64,000 nucleotides of DNA from Bartonella florencae (GCF_000312525.1 NZ_HE997452.1:335284-399283); one strand, 5' to 3'. Shown: positions 1 through 9,796, numbered from the stretch's first letter. Notes: generated from the letters alone by a model not told the origin. Numbers and translations are program-made.

Positions 1-1
1 G

Positions 2-580
2 ATGCGGTTTTTTAAAGAAGAAAATGTTGCTGAAATTTGGAAGCAGTCTCGTTCAGGGACTTTTGTTTTGATGGCGCGTTATGGCATTTGCAAATGGTCT
101 GGTCAACTTGGACCTAAGTATAAGGAAGGAGACCTTCAAACACCGGAAGGTTTTTACACTATTAGCGCAAATCAAATGAATCCTTATTCGAAATATTATC
201 TCTCTTTTAATATAGGATTTCCAAACCTTTATGATAAAGCAAATGGTCGAACAGGAAGTAATCTGATGGTGCATGGTTCTTGCTTTTCTGCTGGTTGCTA
301 CTCCATGAGTGATAAGAATATGGCACAGATTTATGCGTTTGCACGGGATGCTTTTAAAGGTGGACAGAGAGAATTTCAGTTGCAGGCTTTTCCTTTCCGC
401 ATGACTCATGAAAATATGGAACGCTATAAGACTGACCCTCATTATCCATTCTGGGTTATGCTTAAGGAAGGTTATGATTTTTTTGAGAAAAATCGTATGC
501 CCCCAACGGTAGATGTTTATGAAAAGCGTTACGTTTTCAATCGTGGAATTCATAAAACTTCAATGGCTCTAAAACCGTGA
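2..580 (+). CDS. L,D-transpeptidase (YkuD family), 5' end outside window
   Basis: Murein L,D-transpeptidase of the YkuD family, which forms 3-3 cross-links in peptidoglycan or attaches proteins to it in the periplasm. The catalytic signature is visible near residues 90-102 as MVHGSCFSAGCYSM, with the His-Gly and the Ser-x-Gly-Cys nucleophile in place. The upstream QLGPKYKEGDLQTPEGFY stretch is also typical. The first in-window ATG at position 2 falls where family members are already inside the domain (an IFKEE-like stretch), and no signal peptide is seen, so the true start lies before base 1. The C-terminus looks complete. A second gene of this superfamily, broken, lies at 25.3-25.8 kb. Confidence 0.85.
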   Translation: MRFFKEENVAEIWKQSRSGTFVLMARYGICKWSGQLGPKYKEGDLQTPEGFYTISANQMNPYSKYYLSFNIGFPNLYDKANGRTGSNLMVHGSCFSAGCYSMSDKNMAQIYAFARDAFKGGQREFQLQAFPFRMTHENMERYKTDPHYPFWVMLKEGYDFFEKNRMPPTVDVYEKRYVFNRGIHKTSMALKP

Positions 581-1400
581 GTATTATCTTATTGCAAAAT
601 GGAATGCTCATTACTTGTTTCAGAATGCTTTATTCTTTTATCTGTAATGCTGTAAAATATTGTTTTGTCGTACGGTGATATAAAACTTATTCGCATCTTA
701 AAAACTATTTGATGTTTGTTTTTTGTATCAATCCACTGAGGGTATGTATTGCTTAAGAGGAATATTTTAGGATGAAGCTTGTTCTGGTGAAGTAAATCAC
801 ATGAGTGATAAACAGGTGAAGGTTATTCAAGGGAAATAGATTGATTTGTTATAATTCCGTTGTTTTGCAACTTGGATGAGAAATCTTCATACCGTGAAAT
901 TCTCTCATTGCTGGTCTGTTTGAGTTCAATTGTTCAAAATCATTTGCTTGCATCTTACAAAAGGGGAGCATGTGGATAAAAAATTTAAAGAAAGAATTTC
1001 TATAAACGCACTTAAGTGCAAGTATGCAACATTGGAAGCAATATGATGATGTCGGTTTTCTCATTCATGAGTGTAAAGGTGCTGTTGGTGTACAATGAAT
1101 TTACCATTATCCATTTATGGATTCCTCGTGAAATAGATCTAGGTGTGTTGAGAAATTTCTCTTTAAAAAAACCTATGAATTGGCAATATAGTGGCATTTT
1201 ATGGCGCTCTGTTTTGCGTGAGAGGAATGGCACCATTAAAAAGAAATCAATCTGATTATAGATGGGGAGACCTAGATTTTTTGTCTTTTAGGAGGAGATT
1301 AAAAGATATGTTAGCGTTTGTCATGAAATGTCATAGAGCATATTCAAAAATTAGCTGTGTTGTTCCTTAAAAAATTTCATTTATTGAATTTTGAAAAAAA
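581..1400. other. 820-bp non-coding or decayed stretch
   Basis: No convincing gene. A 79-codon open frame at 1016-1255 (+) has no recognisable family. Its end, reading QYSGILWRS, resembles a broken frame at about 51.33-51.38 kb reading QHNGTLWRP, so both may be remnants of one repeated gene. The rest is AT-rich with stops in all frames, and I see no terminator with a clear GC stem after the upstream gene. Confidence 0.4.
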
Positions 1401-2480
1401 TTAAAACTTTATTCCTAGAATGCTCAGGGGGTTATCTAATAGAGCAGTTTTGTCTGCTGTATCTATTTCTGGTTTGTTTAAAAAAGCATTGAAAAGTTTT
1501 TGTATTGCTTTCTTTTCAACACCATCGGCTATGATAACAAAACGCGTTTGTATGATTCCTTTTGGCCATTCTGGCAATCTTATGGGTGGATGAAAAAATG
1601 TCTGTATACCGTGTAAAACAAGGGGACGATGTGGATCATCACGCAACGCAACGATCGCTTTAATACGGAGCAATTTTGCACCATAAAGATCTTTTACGAG
1701 CTCTAAAAAAGCATCAAGGCTAGCGTAATCTATTGGTTCTTCACAGTCTAGTGAAAAAGCGCAAATGGTTGAATGGTGTGCATGATTATGGGGAGCATGG
1801 GGGGGCCATTGTTTATGTTGTATATTTTCTTCTTTTTCATCCCATAATGTTTTGCTTATTAATACATTTGCACAGCAATGATGAGAATTGGCATCGATGA
1901 TTTGTGCTGTAGGATTAATTGTTTTGAGTGTTTTGAGAAGTGTATTGGAAAGCACTTTTTCGTCAATAAGGTCTGTTTTGGTGAGGATAATTTTGTCCGC
2001 AAGTACTAATTGCTTGTGTATTTCAGGATAGCGTTCCAAGAGAGAAATCGACTTTAATGTGTCAAATGTTGTCAAAATATCGTCAATGAACAATGTTTGC
2101 ATAAAAAGAGGGTAGCTTAGAAGGGCTTGTAAAATAGGCGCAGGATCAGCCATGCCTGTTGTTTCAATGATAATGCGATTGAATGGTTTGAGACTTCCCC
2201 TTTGAACGCGATTTATTAAATCAGTCAAGGTATCAATAAGATCACTGCGTAAATTGCAGCATAAGCAACCATTGGCAAGTTCGATAATTCCTTCCGTTGT
2301 TTTTTCAACCAAAAGATGATCAATACTTACTTCACCGAATTCATTGATAATTACAGCACAATCAGCCAAAAGAGGGTCGCGTAGCATCCGATTGAGCAAA
2401 GTTGTTTTGCCAGAACCTAAAAAGCCGGTAATGAGAGTGAGGGGAATGCGCTTTATTTTCATGTTTTTACCGACCGTCAT
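1401..2480 (-). CDS. CobW/COG0523-family GTPase (metallochaperone-like)
   Basis: P-loop GTPase of the CobW/COG0523 family; members deliver metals, often zinc, to client proteins. Visible motifs are Walker A GFLGSGKT (residues 19-26), NEFGEVSID (46-54), the metal-binding GCLCC (71-75), ETTGMADP near 106-113 and the guanine-binding TKTD near 168. A His-rich stretch, PHAPHNHAHHS, lies near residue 230 before the C-terminal CobW_C domain. Which metal it serves cannot be told; zinc is the usual guess for alphaproteobacterial members. The frame as listed overlaps the end of the carboxypeptidase gene by 14 bp. Starting at Met7 (2462) would leave a 4-bp gap instead. Either way the two genes look co-transcribed. 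Confidence 0.85.
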   Translation of the reverse strand: MTVGKNMKIKRIPLTLITGFLGSGKTTLLNRMLRDPLLADCAVIINEFGEVSIDHLLVEKTTEGIIELANGCLCCNLRSDLIDTLTDLINRVQRGSLKPFNRIIIETTGMADPAPILQALLSYPLFMQTLFIDDILTTFDTLKSISLLERYPEIHKQLVLADKIILTKTDLIDEKVLSNTLLKTLKTINPTAQIIDANSHHCCANVLISKTLWDEKEENIQHKQWPPHAPHNHAHHSTICAFSLDCEEPIDYASLDAFLELVKDLYGAKLLRIKAIVALRDDPHRPLVLHGIQTFFHPPIRLPEWPKGIIQTRFVIIADGVEKKAIQKLFNAFLNKPEIDTADKTALLDNPLSILGIKF

Positions 2481-3594
2481 TTGCCGACTTGATTATAGAG
2501 CTTTTTTCTTGTTTTGATACGGAATATGAAGTTTTTAGCGGTTTTGTTTTCACTTTCACTTTATATTGAGGTGTAGATTCATTTGTTTGTGGTTTACTGA
2601 TAAGTCGTACTTGTAAAGGAAGTATGGAAGATGGTGGATCAGTAATAAAAGGTGAAGTAAAGATAATATTTCCTTGATCGTCATAAGAATTTGCATGCAT
2701 TTTTATGGCTTCAGGTGTGCACATTTGTTGTTTCATATCATTTGCTTGTGTCATCTTGGTACCATAGGGTTTTAATGTTGCCAGCGTTAATTGAGGTGTA
2801 CCTTGATGTAAAAAACCTGCTTCGAGCAGTTGGGCGGCTTTTTCTTCTCTTTCACTTATATTGTTTGCTCCTAAAATAACAGCAATAATTGTGCGTTTAT
2901 GGCGCGTTGCGGAGGCAACAAGATTAAAACCAGAGGCACAAATAAAACCTGTTTTCATGCCATCTATGCCATTAAAGCGACCAATGAGGTTATTTGAATT
3001 GGGTTTGATTTTTCGTTTATTACCAAAATCAATGGCAGGAATAGAAAAATAATGTGCATATTGAGGAAATTCACGGCGAATTTGCACCGCTAAAAGAGCA
3101 ATATCGCGTGCGGTGGAGTAATTTTGTGGGTCTGGTAATCCGCTTGCATTGGCAAAATGGGTACCAATCATGCCAAGGCGTTTGGCTTCAGTATTCATTT
3201 TTTGTACAAAAGCTTCTTGTGAACTAGCAACGGCTTCACTCATGGCAATGGCTAAATCATTGGTGGAATTCACTAAAGTAATGCTTAGGGCTGTATGAAG
3301 GGTGAGTACAGAACCGGCTTTATATCCTGAACGGTGTGCAGGGGCTTTGGCTGCATTTTTGCTGATAGTGATGTGTTTGTTGAGTGAAATTTCCCCTGCT
3401 CTCATAGCATGAAAGATAACATAAGCAGTCATTAATTTTGTTAAGGAGGCTGGATACCAACGCTCAAAGGCTTGATGGTGCTCTAAGATATGTCCCGTTG
3501 TAACATCAACAGATATAAAGGGCTGAGCTCGACAAAGATTGCTTGTCAAACTCAAAATAAAAGATAAAAACAGTTTAGTAAAGAGTTTTTTCAT
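2467..3594 (-). CDS. dacF: D-alanyl-D-alanine carboxypeptidase (PBP5/6 family)
   Basis: Low-molecular-weight penicillin-binding protein that trims the terminal D-Ala from muropeptide stems in the periplasm. The three active-site motifs of peptidase family S11 are present; numbered from the upstream TTG they are SLTK (55-58), STN (115-117) and KTG (219-221). A hydrophobic N-terminal segment followed by a polar patch looks like a signal peptide. I place the start at the ATG at 3594 (KKLFTKLF...) rather than the in-frame TTG at 3609, because it puts the signal peptide at the very N-terminus. The final 100 residues are basic and low in complexity and lack a recognisable SPOR domain. It is upstream of, and probably co-transcribed with, the CobW-like GTPase. 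Confidence 0.88.
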   Translation of the reverse strand: MKKLFTKLFLSFILSLTSNLCRAQPFISVDVTTGHILEHHQAFERWYPASLTKLMTAYVIFHAMRAGEISLNKHITISKNAAKAPAHRSGYKAGSVLTLHTALSITLVNSTNDLAIAMSEAVASSQEAFVQKMNTEAKRLGMIGTHFANASGLPDPQNYSTARDIALLAVQIRREFPQYAHYFSIPAIDFGNKRKIKPNSNNLIGRFNGIDGMKTGFICASGFNLVASATRHKRTIIAVILGANNISEREEKAAQLLEAGFLHQGTPQLTLATLKPYGTKMTQANDMKQQMCTPEAIKMHANSYDDQGNIIFTSPFITDPPSSILPLQVRLISKPQTNESTPQYKVKVKTKPLKTSYSVSKQEKSSIIKSANDGR

Positions 3595-3609
3595 TAAGTT
3601 TAAGTCCAA

Positions 3610-4188
3610 TGCCTTCTTATCAGTGTTTTAAAAACACTTTAATTTAGTACAAAAAGCTTTTTATTCTATGATAGAGAGTTAAAATGGTTAATTGCGTATT
3701 AGTTTTGCTTATCGAGATAAAAATGCCATCCCCTTTAAATTTAAATTTATCGCATGCAAAATTTTCTAGAGTAATATTTATTCAATAATAGATATTGGGC
3801 AATGCTTTATGTTTACTCTGCTTTTCTTAAAAAAGAGTAGGCTATTGTTCTTTTTATCTCCATCTTTTTTTTAAGAGATGTCTTAATTTATCTCAATCTC
3901 ATATCTTAGTACAACTTATGGAGTGTGTAATATGAAATTTCTTGGAAAATATTCTTTGGATTTTTATGAAGATGTAGCTGTATAATATTATTTAACAGCT
4001 CTTAGAGGTGTAACTGCTCTTCTCTTGAAATACTTCAGATATATGCACTTCTCTCTTAAATATTGTTTGTCCACATATGACTTTCTCTTAGGTGTAAAAA
4101 ATTTTAAATGATTTATCGTTAAAAGAGCAGGGTGAAAAAGACTCCTGTATTTAGCCCTCTTAACGCAATATGAAAAATAATAACTACT
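3610..4188. other. 580-bp intergenic region, nothing recognised
   Basis: AT-rich stretch between the plsC stop and the start of dacF, both on the minus strand. Stops occur in all frames, there is no RNA gene I can recognise and no clear terminator hairpin. It presumably holds the dacF-cobW promoter. Confidence 0.4.
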
Positions 4189-5001
4189 TTATAAATCAAT
4201 ATGTTGATTATGCTGATTTAGTTTTTGAAGTTTTTTAACAGCACAAGGTGGCAGAGGTGGAGGATTTATATCTTGTGTTGCTAGGAGAAGCAGTTCATCA
4301 CAAGCTTTTTCTGTTTTTTCGATGAGTTGTTCTAGAAAATCACGTTTGTTTAAACCAGCTTCTATGGGAGGAAGAATGCGAACGCGGATTGTTCCTGAAT
4401 AGCGGCGGAAATTGCCTCGTGGCCAATATAGGCCGGCATTGTGGGCAATAGGAACAACTTGAAGCCCTAGTTCATTGTAGAGAGCAACAATCCCTGATTT
4501 ATAATCTGGTTCTTGACCTGGTTTGCGGCGTGTTCCTTCGGGAAAGATGAGAATTTGGCGCCCTTGTTTTGTTTTTTCTTTGGCTTTTTGTATAATAGTT
4601 TTCAGGGCTTTGATGGGCGTTGTACGGTTAATGGGGATAATTTGTGTTTTTGCCATGTACCAGCCAAAAAGTGGAATCCATGTCAATTCACGTTTTAGAA
4701 TGAGAGCAGGATCATCAAGATGCGGGACAAGACCAAAGGTTTCCCATGCAGATTGATGTTTGGGGGCAATAATATAGGCCCCTTTGGGGAGATTTTCTAA
4801 TCCTTCAATTTCATAGTTTGTACCTGCTATGTATTTTTGCAAAAAAAGCGTAACGCGCGCCCATGTTTTTGGTACAATCCATGCTTTTTTGCGTGGCATG
4901 AGAAAATAAACGGGTGCATAAAGAATCATTTGTATGAAAGTTGTCGTATAAAAAGCGAATGTGAAAAGAAGGGAGCGAAGGATAAGCACTAAATTTTCCA
5001 T
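4189..5001 (-). CDS. plsC: 1-acyl-sn-glycerol-3-phosphate acyltransferase
   Basis: Makes phosphatidic acid by acylating lysophosphatidic acid at the inner membrane. The N-terminus (residues 5-36) is hydrophobic and likely membrane-embedded. The acyltransferase motif I reads KHQSAWETF (81-89): the usual HX4D is HX4E here (His82, Glu87), a variant I believe is found in other proteobacterial PlsC proteins. Motif III is FPEGTR (153-158), and a PINR block near 123 matches motif II. The length of 270 aa is normal. The gene is divergent from thiD, with about 130 bp between the starts. Confidence 0.88.
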   Translation of the reverse strand: MENLVLILRSLLFTFAFYTTTFIQMILYAPVYFLMPRKKAWIVPKTWARVTLFLQKYIAGTNYEIEGLENLPKGAYIIAPKHQSAWETFGLVPHLDDPALILKRELTWIPLFGWYMAKTQIIPINRTTPIKALKTIIQKAKEKTKQGRQILIFPEGTRRKPGQEPDYKSGIVALYNELGLQVVPIAHNAGLYWPRGNFRRYSGTIRVRILPPIEAGLNKRDFLEQLIEKTEKACDELLLLATQDINPPPLPPCAVKKLQKLNQHNQHIDL

Positions 5002-5130
5002 TTTATCTCTACAAAAAGACCGTATATATAACGTAATTTATATGAGAAAACATCTTTCTTTATATTTTTTCAAACAGCTATTTTTCGCTAAATTATTTTC
5101 TGATATTTAAAAACATAAGGAAAGAGATTG

Positions 5131-5994
5131 ATGGAGTTACAGCTTAGCCAAAATAAATTTTTTATTCCACGGATTTTATCTATTGCTGGCACTGATCCTT
5201 CCGGCGGTGCTGGAATGCACGCGGATTTGAAAGTTTTTTCAGCCATGAAAACTTATGGTATGAGTGTTGTTACAGCTGTCGTTGCACAAAATACGCGGGG
5301 TGTACGTGCTTTTCAAGCGTTGGATGCTTCTTTTGTTGCTGATCAAATTGATTCAGTCTTTGAAGATATTTATGTTGATGCTGTTAAAATTGGTATGGTG
5401 GCAAATGCTCAGATTGCAAGGGTTATAGCAGAGCGCCTTGCATATCACAAAGCGCGATTCATTGTTTTTGATCCCGTTATGGTGGCAAAAAGTGGAGATG
5501 TGCTTTTACAGCCTGACACCATTGAAATTATGCGTGATGTTCTTGTGCCCATGGCAACTTTGATCACGCCAAATTTACCTGAGGCATCTCTGCTGTTGGG
5601 ATGTGAGGTGCAATGGTCGTTAAACGCTATGTATCAATATGCCCCACAATTGCTGGGGCTTGGTTGTAATGCCGTTTTATTGAAGGGGGGACATCTGAGC
5701 ATTCTTGCAAGAGAGACTATGGAGAATGACAAGTGTTCTAGTCCGGATCTTTATTGTGATGGTGAAGATCTTATTATGCTTGAGGCACCTCGTCTTACAA
5801 CCACTCATGATCACGGTACGGGTTGTACCATTTCTGCTGCAATTGCAGCTTTATTGCCTACACAGCCTTTATTTTGTGCGGTTAAACAAGCAAAGGACTA
5901 TTTACATGGAGCGTTATCTGCCTCACATGCTTTGCAAGTCGGGAAAGGACGGGGCCCTCTTCATCATTTTTATGAATTATGGAAGAGTGTATGA
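5131..5994 (+). CDS. thiD: Hydroxymethylpyrimidine/phosphomethylpyrimidine kinase
   Basis: ThiD phosphorylates HMP and then HMP-P to give HMP-PP, the pyrimidine half of thiamine. The start region SIAGTDPSGGAGMHADLK is the diagnostic N-terminal substrate site of the ribokinase-like fold, and the C-terminal anion hole (HDHGTGCT, near residue 225) is intact. A TTG directly precedes the ATG at 5131; I prefer the ATG, which has a purine-rich ribosome site (aaggaaagag) just upstream. The protein is about 287 aa, slightly longer than E. coli ThiD. No other thiamine gene is adjacent, so the enzyme may serve salvage of HMP; that is inference. Confidence 0.9.
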   Translation: MELQLSQNKFFIPRILSIAGTDPSGGAGMHADLKVFSAMKTYGMSVVTAVVAQNTRGVRAFQALDASFVADQIDSVFEDIYVDAVKIGMVANAQIARVIAERLAYHKARFIVFDPVMVAKSGDVLLQPDTIEIMRDVLVPMATLITPNLPEASLLLGCEVQWSLNAMYQYAPQLLGLGCNAVLLKGGHLSILARETMENDKCSSPDLYCDGEDLIMLEAPRLTTTHDHGTGCTISAAIAALLPTQPLFCAVKQAKDYLHGALSASHALQVGKGRGPLHHFYELWKSV

Positions 5995-6571
5995 AACAAT
6001 AGATGTAAAAAAATTTTTTGCTCTGCCGCGTGTTTCGTCGTGATATTTTCTATGCTCATAAAAAAACGGATAAAACAGGTGCCATTTGGTACAAGGGTTT
6101 AGCTTAAGCGGAAAGAGGTGAAATAAGGGAAGTAAAAGGAGAAAAGAGTTTGTAAGCTCTTTTGAAAAATCTGTAAAAGTCCAGAAAATCATTTTGGGAA
6201 TATTTTTTATAAAAATTAAGCAAAAAGTTTAACGCGTCTTAAAAACAACTAAAAAACAAAAGAGCAAAAAAGATTTTCATGAGCATTGGTCAGCGATATT
6301 GATTTTTAGTATTTATTATAATTCCACAAACAGCAGTTATTTCTTAGTCTAGAATGTTAAAATGGCTGCGGGCTATTGCTATAATTTTATTTTCAAGATT
6401 TTTTTCGTTTTTGTTTTGCCAATAATATTGTTAAGGTTGGCTGATTTTAGACTATGCTTTGCAATCACGGTTGGTGTTATAGAGATGGTGTATTTATATT
6501 AGCTATTCTGTTTATGATCATTTTTCACCATGTAGTTAGATTTTTCGGGGCAAATAAAGGGGAGAGTTCTG
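5995..6571. other. 576-bp intergenic region, nothing recognised
   Basis: Follows thiD. It is very AT-rich, with no coding frame of recognisable family. A 63-codon frame at 6454-6645 overlaps the following relic in another frame and looks like chance. Confidence 0.4.
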
Positions 6572-7147
6572 TTGAATATTGCAATTATTTTAGGGGCTGT
6601 GCGTCAACTATCGTTAACAAGAACTGTCGCAAATTGCTTGGCTGATTACCTATTGGCGCGGGGTGGAGCGCTTTGTTGGGTTGATTTTCGTGAACAGCCT
6701 TTGCCGATTGCTGATCCAGATTATCATCATGATGTGGAGGCTCATACGAGCGCTGCTGTACGCTAATCTGTTAAAACAATCGCGGCGGCTGATGGGGTTA
6801 TTCTTGCTAGCCCTCTTTACCAAGGGTCTTATTCGGGTGTTTAAAAAAATGCTCTTGATCATTTGGCCTATAATGCTTTTTTAAGGAAACTCGTTGGGCT
6901 TATTTCTCATGGTAATACAGCCAAAAAATGTGTACAACCGTGTGAGCATTTATTGCCGGTGGTGTGTATGCTTTATGGTTATCCGTTGCAGTGTCAAGTT
7001 GCTTCAGCTAAAGAGGATTTTGTGTCGGATGATGAGGGGCGTACATGGAAAGTTATCAGTGAAGAAGTACGGAAACATTGTGAGTGTCTTGCTGATAAAA
7101 TGTGTGCGTTTTTAGACCAAAAAGCTGGGAGAGATGACAAAAAATGA
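6572..7147 (+). pseudogene. NAD(P)H-dependent FMN reductase relic (two in-frame stops)
   Basis: Flavodoxin-like NAD(P)H-dependent FMN reductase (MsuE/SsuE-like), now inactive. The single reading frame starts LNIAIILGAVRQLSLTR, a GSxR-type flavin loop, and later carries ASPLYQGSYSG and KNALDHL, all typical of the family. It is interrupted by TAA at 6764-6766 and TAA at 6842-6844, without any frame change between them. The second stop replaces what is normally a Phe in the SGVFKNALD block. The 3' end overlaps the next relic by 14 bp, as translationally coupled genes would. Decay by point mutation is evident; which sulfur or flavin pathway it served is unknown. Confidence 0.8.
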
Positions 7148-7641
7148 TGCGCAATATCGTTATTTTGTGGTAGGTGGCACGAGGATGTTTGTCTCTTTAT
7201 GTCTTTCGCTTGAGCCGCAAGAAGTGATTATTGCCGCGCGCTTTCTTTCTCATCAGAATTAGCTTGGAGCATTACAAAAAAACTCTCTGTGTGTGTCGTT
7301 AGATTATTATTGTGCGGCTTCGCGGGCACAATTTTTAGAAGCTGTGAAACAATGGGGTGGGTTGAAATATTGCATATTGTGGGTTCATTCGCCTGCCCAT
7401 ACATTTTCTTGTGCGTTAATTGAGCGAGTTGGCTTTTTTGGCTAAGGCACCATGTATTCTTCATGTTTTTGGTTCCAATTCTCATGATCAAGTGTTTGTT
7501 GATTGTGCGCGCAAAAATAAAGTTGATTTCATATCTGTTAAATTAGGACGAAAAACAACACCAAATGGTTGATGCTGGCTTACCCATCAGAAAATAAGTC
7601 AACAGGTGTTGAATGTCATGAAAAATAATGAAAAATCGTGA
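7134..7641 (+). pseudogene. Short-chain dehydrogenase-like relic
   Basis: Remnant of a Rossmann-fold short-chain dehydrogenase-like protein. It begins with ATG at 7134 and reads YFVVGGTRMF, a slightly altered nucleotide-binding loop. An in-frame TAG at 7260-7262 and another stop near 7442 interrupt it. The C-terminal part then continues in a different frame with VKLGRKTTPNG, a stop, and WLTHQKISQQVL, matching the tail of this family. So there are at least three nonsense stops plus one frameshift. It overlaps the FMN reductase relic, suggesting a former two-gene operon that decayed as a unit. Assignment rests on the glycine loop and the C-terminal signature only. Confidence 0.6.
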
Positions 7642-8573
7642 TTATTTGAGAAGCCCGATTGGTATTGCGGATTCTTTTGAAACGTCAAAATATCAAAATA
7701 CTTATTATCAAGAGGATAATATTAAAATCGGTCAAGATTTTTCCATGGTTTAGCTGAAGAGAGAAGCGCACAAGGTTTGGCAAGAATTAAGTGAAAAAGT
7801 CTAAACTAGCATGTCGATCAATGTGCAAAACTGTGTAAGAAAAAGTTTATGCTGATGTAGTTCAATGAGCAAAAAATAATATCCTGTGATGAGGTAGCAG
7901 AAATTATAGAAGAGTTACCTGTAGTCACTAAAAAGGGGAAAGTTATCGATACACTGAAAGCGTAGTTATTGGTTGGTATATTCGATTTAAATGCGCGTTT
8001 TTCTAAAAAGAGCAGTTGTAAAAGCTTTTATCGCATCCGATGTTTTTTCTGATTATTTGTAGTGTCCAAAGATGTTACCGTAAGCTTTAAAAACAAGCGG
8101 TGTGTTTGCTTAAATTTAAAGCTTTATGGACAAAGGCAATAAGAAAGCCACTCAGTGTATTTAAGATGTGTTGGAGATACAAAAAACCTTCAGTCAATTT
8201 ACACTAAAAGAAATGAAAAAAGTTTATTTGTGTAACTCTTCAAATAATGCAATTCGTACTAAGAAAATCATCCTCCCAATTGCGATATTGAGAAAAAGAA
8301 AAAACTCCTTAAAGAGGTGTTAAATAATCTTTGAAAGGTTCTGTAAGCCCCTTTATTTATTGTATAAAGTAAAAATTTTCTATTAATTTACTCACAGAAT
8401 AATCATCTAATAAACTATGATGAAAATATAGTTTTAAATATTTGTTTTTTAGCTCTTCATAAATACCAACAACAAATATTCATTTATCAATTATATCAAA
8501 AAAATTCACTGGTTCAAATTGGATCTGTAAATCATAAATTCTCTTAATAGATGAGCAAAAGGAGGGTTCATAA
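7642..8573. other. Unrecognised decayed coding debris
   Basis: About 930 bp without an intact gene. On the plus strand, fragments look protein-like: EVAEIIEELPVVTKKGKVID at about 7.89-7.95 kb followed in frame by a stop and VGIFDLNARFSKK, and IQKTFSQFTLKEMKKVYL at about 8.17-8.23 kb. I cannot assign a family to any of them. On the minus strand at about 8.41-8.48 kb a stretch reading GIYEEL resembles the end of the neighbouring acetyltransferase (GIYKKL). Confidence 0.4.
8329..8354. repeat. Imperfect direct repeat, copy 1
   Basis: A 26-base stretch beginning ctttgaaagg and ending aagccccttt. A near copy occurs at 9770-9796, on the other side of the GNAT gene and dnaB fragment. The two share both ends and differ by a few bases in the middle. 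They could be decayed target-site or attachment repeats, or simply two similar terminator-like sequences. Confidence 0.45.
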
Positions 8574-9383
8574 CTAAATGACCATGTGTTTATTGGAATA
8601 AACTTTGAATTCACCAAAATTTATAAAACCCAATTTTTTATAAATGCCAATTCCCTCGTGTGATGCTTGCATACCAATAACATGACATTTTTTTCTTTTT
8701 AAATGCTTAATAGCAATTTTTGTCATGAATGTCCCTATACCTTTTTTCTGAAAATCTGGATTGGTAACAATATCATATATTCCACCAATTTCATCCGCTT
8801 TAATACAAAAGCATATGGCTACAGGATTGTTATTTATATAACCAACGAATAGATCTACATTAGGATCTTTTTTATAACAGCTTCCTATTGTTTCATAAAA
8901 TATGACCGCTTCTTCATCAAAAGGCTCGAATACTGATGCCATAACATTTCCGTAATCTCTAAAATCTTGAAGGGATTTAACTTCTTTGATTTTGAAATTA
9001 TCCGGCATAGAAGTAACATGTGAGTCTATATTTTGTGCTAAAGCTGCCATTCCTACTTCTGTTTCAACATGCTCTAAACCCATAGATAAGAGAACTTCAT
9101 CAACTTTATAATGAGATGAATGCGATCCAACCCACCAAGCTAAAGGCAGTTTTTGTGCATTAAAGGAATCGATTATAGATTTTGCTTGGTCTACAGGTAC
9201 CGTTTCTTGTAAATTTTTAGCAGAGACAATATTGAATGTGTCTGAAGCAAATGTTGAATTAACAGAAGACACTCCATTTGAAAAATCAACAACCTTCATT
9301 TTGGGACACAATTTTGGTAAAAAACGTACCTTTGAAAAAAAATTATTCTCTAACAGCAAGTCGATTTTTGATTTGTTTAACAT
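8574..9383 (-). CDS. GNAT-family N-acetyltransferase
   Basis: GCN5-related N-acetyltransferase that should move an acetyl group from acetyl-CoA to an unknown amine. The GNAT core is in the C-terminal half: GGIYDIVTNPDFQKKGIGTF (about residues 191-210) carries motif A with the Q/K-x-x-G-I-G pyrophosphate loop, and GIGIYKKLGFINFGEF is motif B near the end. The first 120 residues form a separate N-terminal domain I do not recognise. The gene is intact while every neighbour in the 6.5-9.7 kb stretch is broken. It is very AT-rich and reads against them, so a separate, later arrival is plausible. Substrate unknown. Confidence 0.75.
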   Translation of the reverse strand: MLNKSKIDLLLENNFFSKVRFLPKLCPKMKVVDFSNGVSSVNSTFASDTFNIVSAKNLQETVPVDQAKSIIDSFNAQKLPLAWWVGSHSSHYKVDEVLLSMGLEHVETEVGMAALAQNIDSHVTSMPDNFKIKEVKSLQDFRDYGNVMASVFEPFDEEAVIFYETIGSCYKKDPNVDLFVGYINNNPVAICFCIKADEIGGIYDIVTNPDFQKKGIGTFMTKIAIKHLKRKKCHVIGMQASHEGIGIYKKLGFINFGEFKVYSNKHMVI

Positions 9384-9536
9384 TTGTTGTCACTATAATT
9401 GCTCATCATTTTAAATTGATCTTTCAATATTGGGGTTGTAAAAGAATATCAGTTTAAAGGTAATCGCAAATTCTTTTAAATAAGCCTCTATAAACTGTAA
9501 GTTCGCAAAAGATCTACCTAAAAAATTATCTTCGGG

Positions 9537-9695
9537 ATGGCAAGAGATAATAAAAATACTCTTGGCAAAGCTAACGTTATTATTGCCAAACAACGTCATG
9601 GACCAACAGGAAATGTTCTTCTCGCTTTTCAAGATTATTTTACACGGTTTAGTGACCTAGCAGATAAGAGCCACTTTTTAGAAAAATCCGCTTGA
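9537..9695 (+). pseudogene. Orphan C-terminal fragment of replicative helicase DnaB
   Basis: A 52-codon open frame from ATG 9537 to TGA 9693-9695 reads ANVIIAKQRHGPTGNVLLAF and then YFTRFSDLAD. This is the C-terminal hexamerisation/ATPase end of DnaB-type helicases, where the IAKQRHGPTG block is nearly invariant. No other part of a helicase is recognisable upstream; the preceding bases belong to the opposite-strand GNAT gene and AT-rich filler. It is too short to work and is probably left over from a chromosomal or phage dnaB copy. Confidence 0.75.
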
Positions 9696-9769
9696 GCTAA
9701 AAATTATCATCCGATGGTTTAGGAGTAAAATCCAATAGATTTTTACAAAAAATTACGAATCTTAAAAAG

Positions 9770-9796
9770 CTTTGAAAGGTCTTTGAAGCCCCTTTG
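9770..9796. repeat. Imperfect direct repeat, copy 2
   Basis: Near copy of the stretch at 8329-8354 (begins ctttgaaagg, then a variable middle, then aagcccctttg). The pair brackets the GNAT gene and the dnaB tail, 145 bp before the tRNA-Gly 3' end. Confidence 0.45.

Noticed and set aside
81..90. Glu in place of Asp in the PlsC HX4D motif (minus-strand gene at 4189-5001, residues 82-87) as an inactivating change
   Set aside because: HX4E occurs, to my knowledge, in other proteobacterial PlsC proteins; all other motifs are intact. (Coordinates given here are residue numbers.)
1016..1255. 79-codon open frame as a real gene
   Set aside because: No recognisable domain, poor start context; described instead as a possible remnant.
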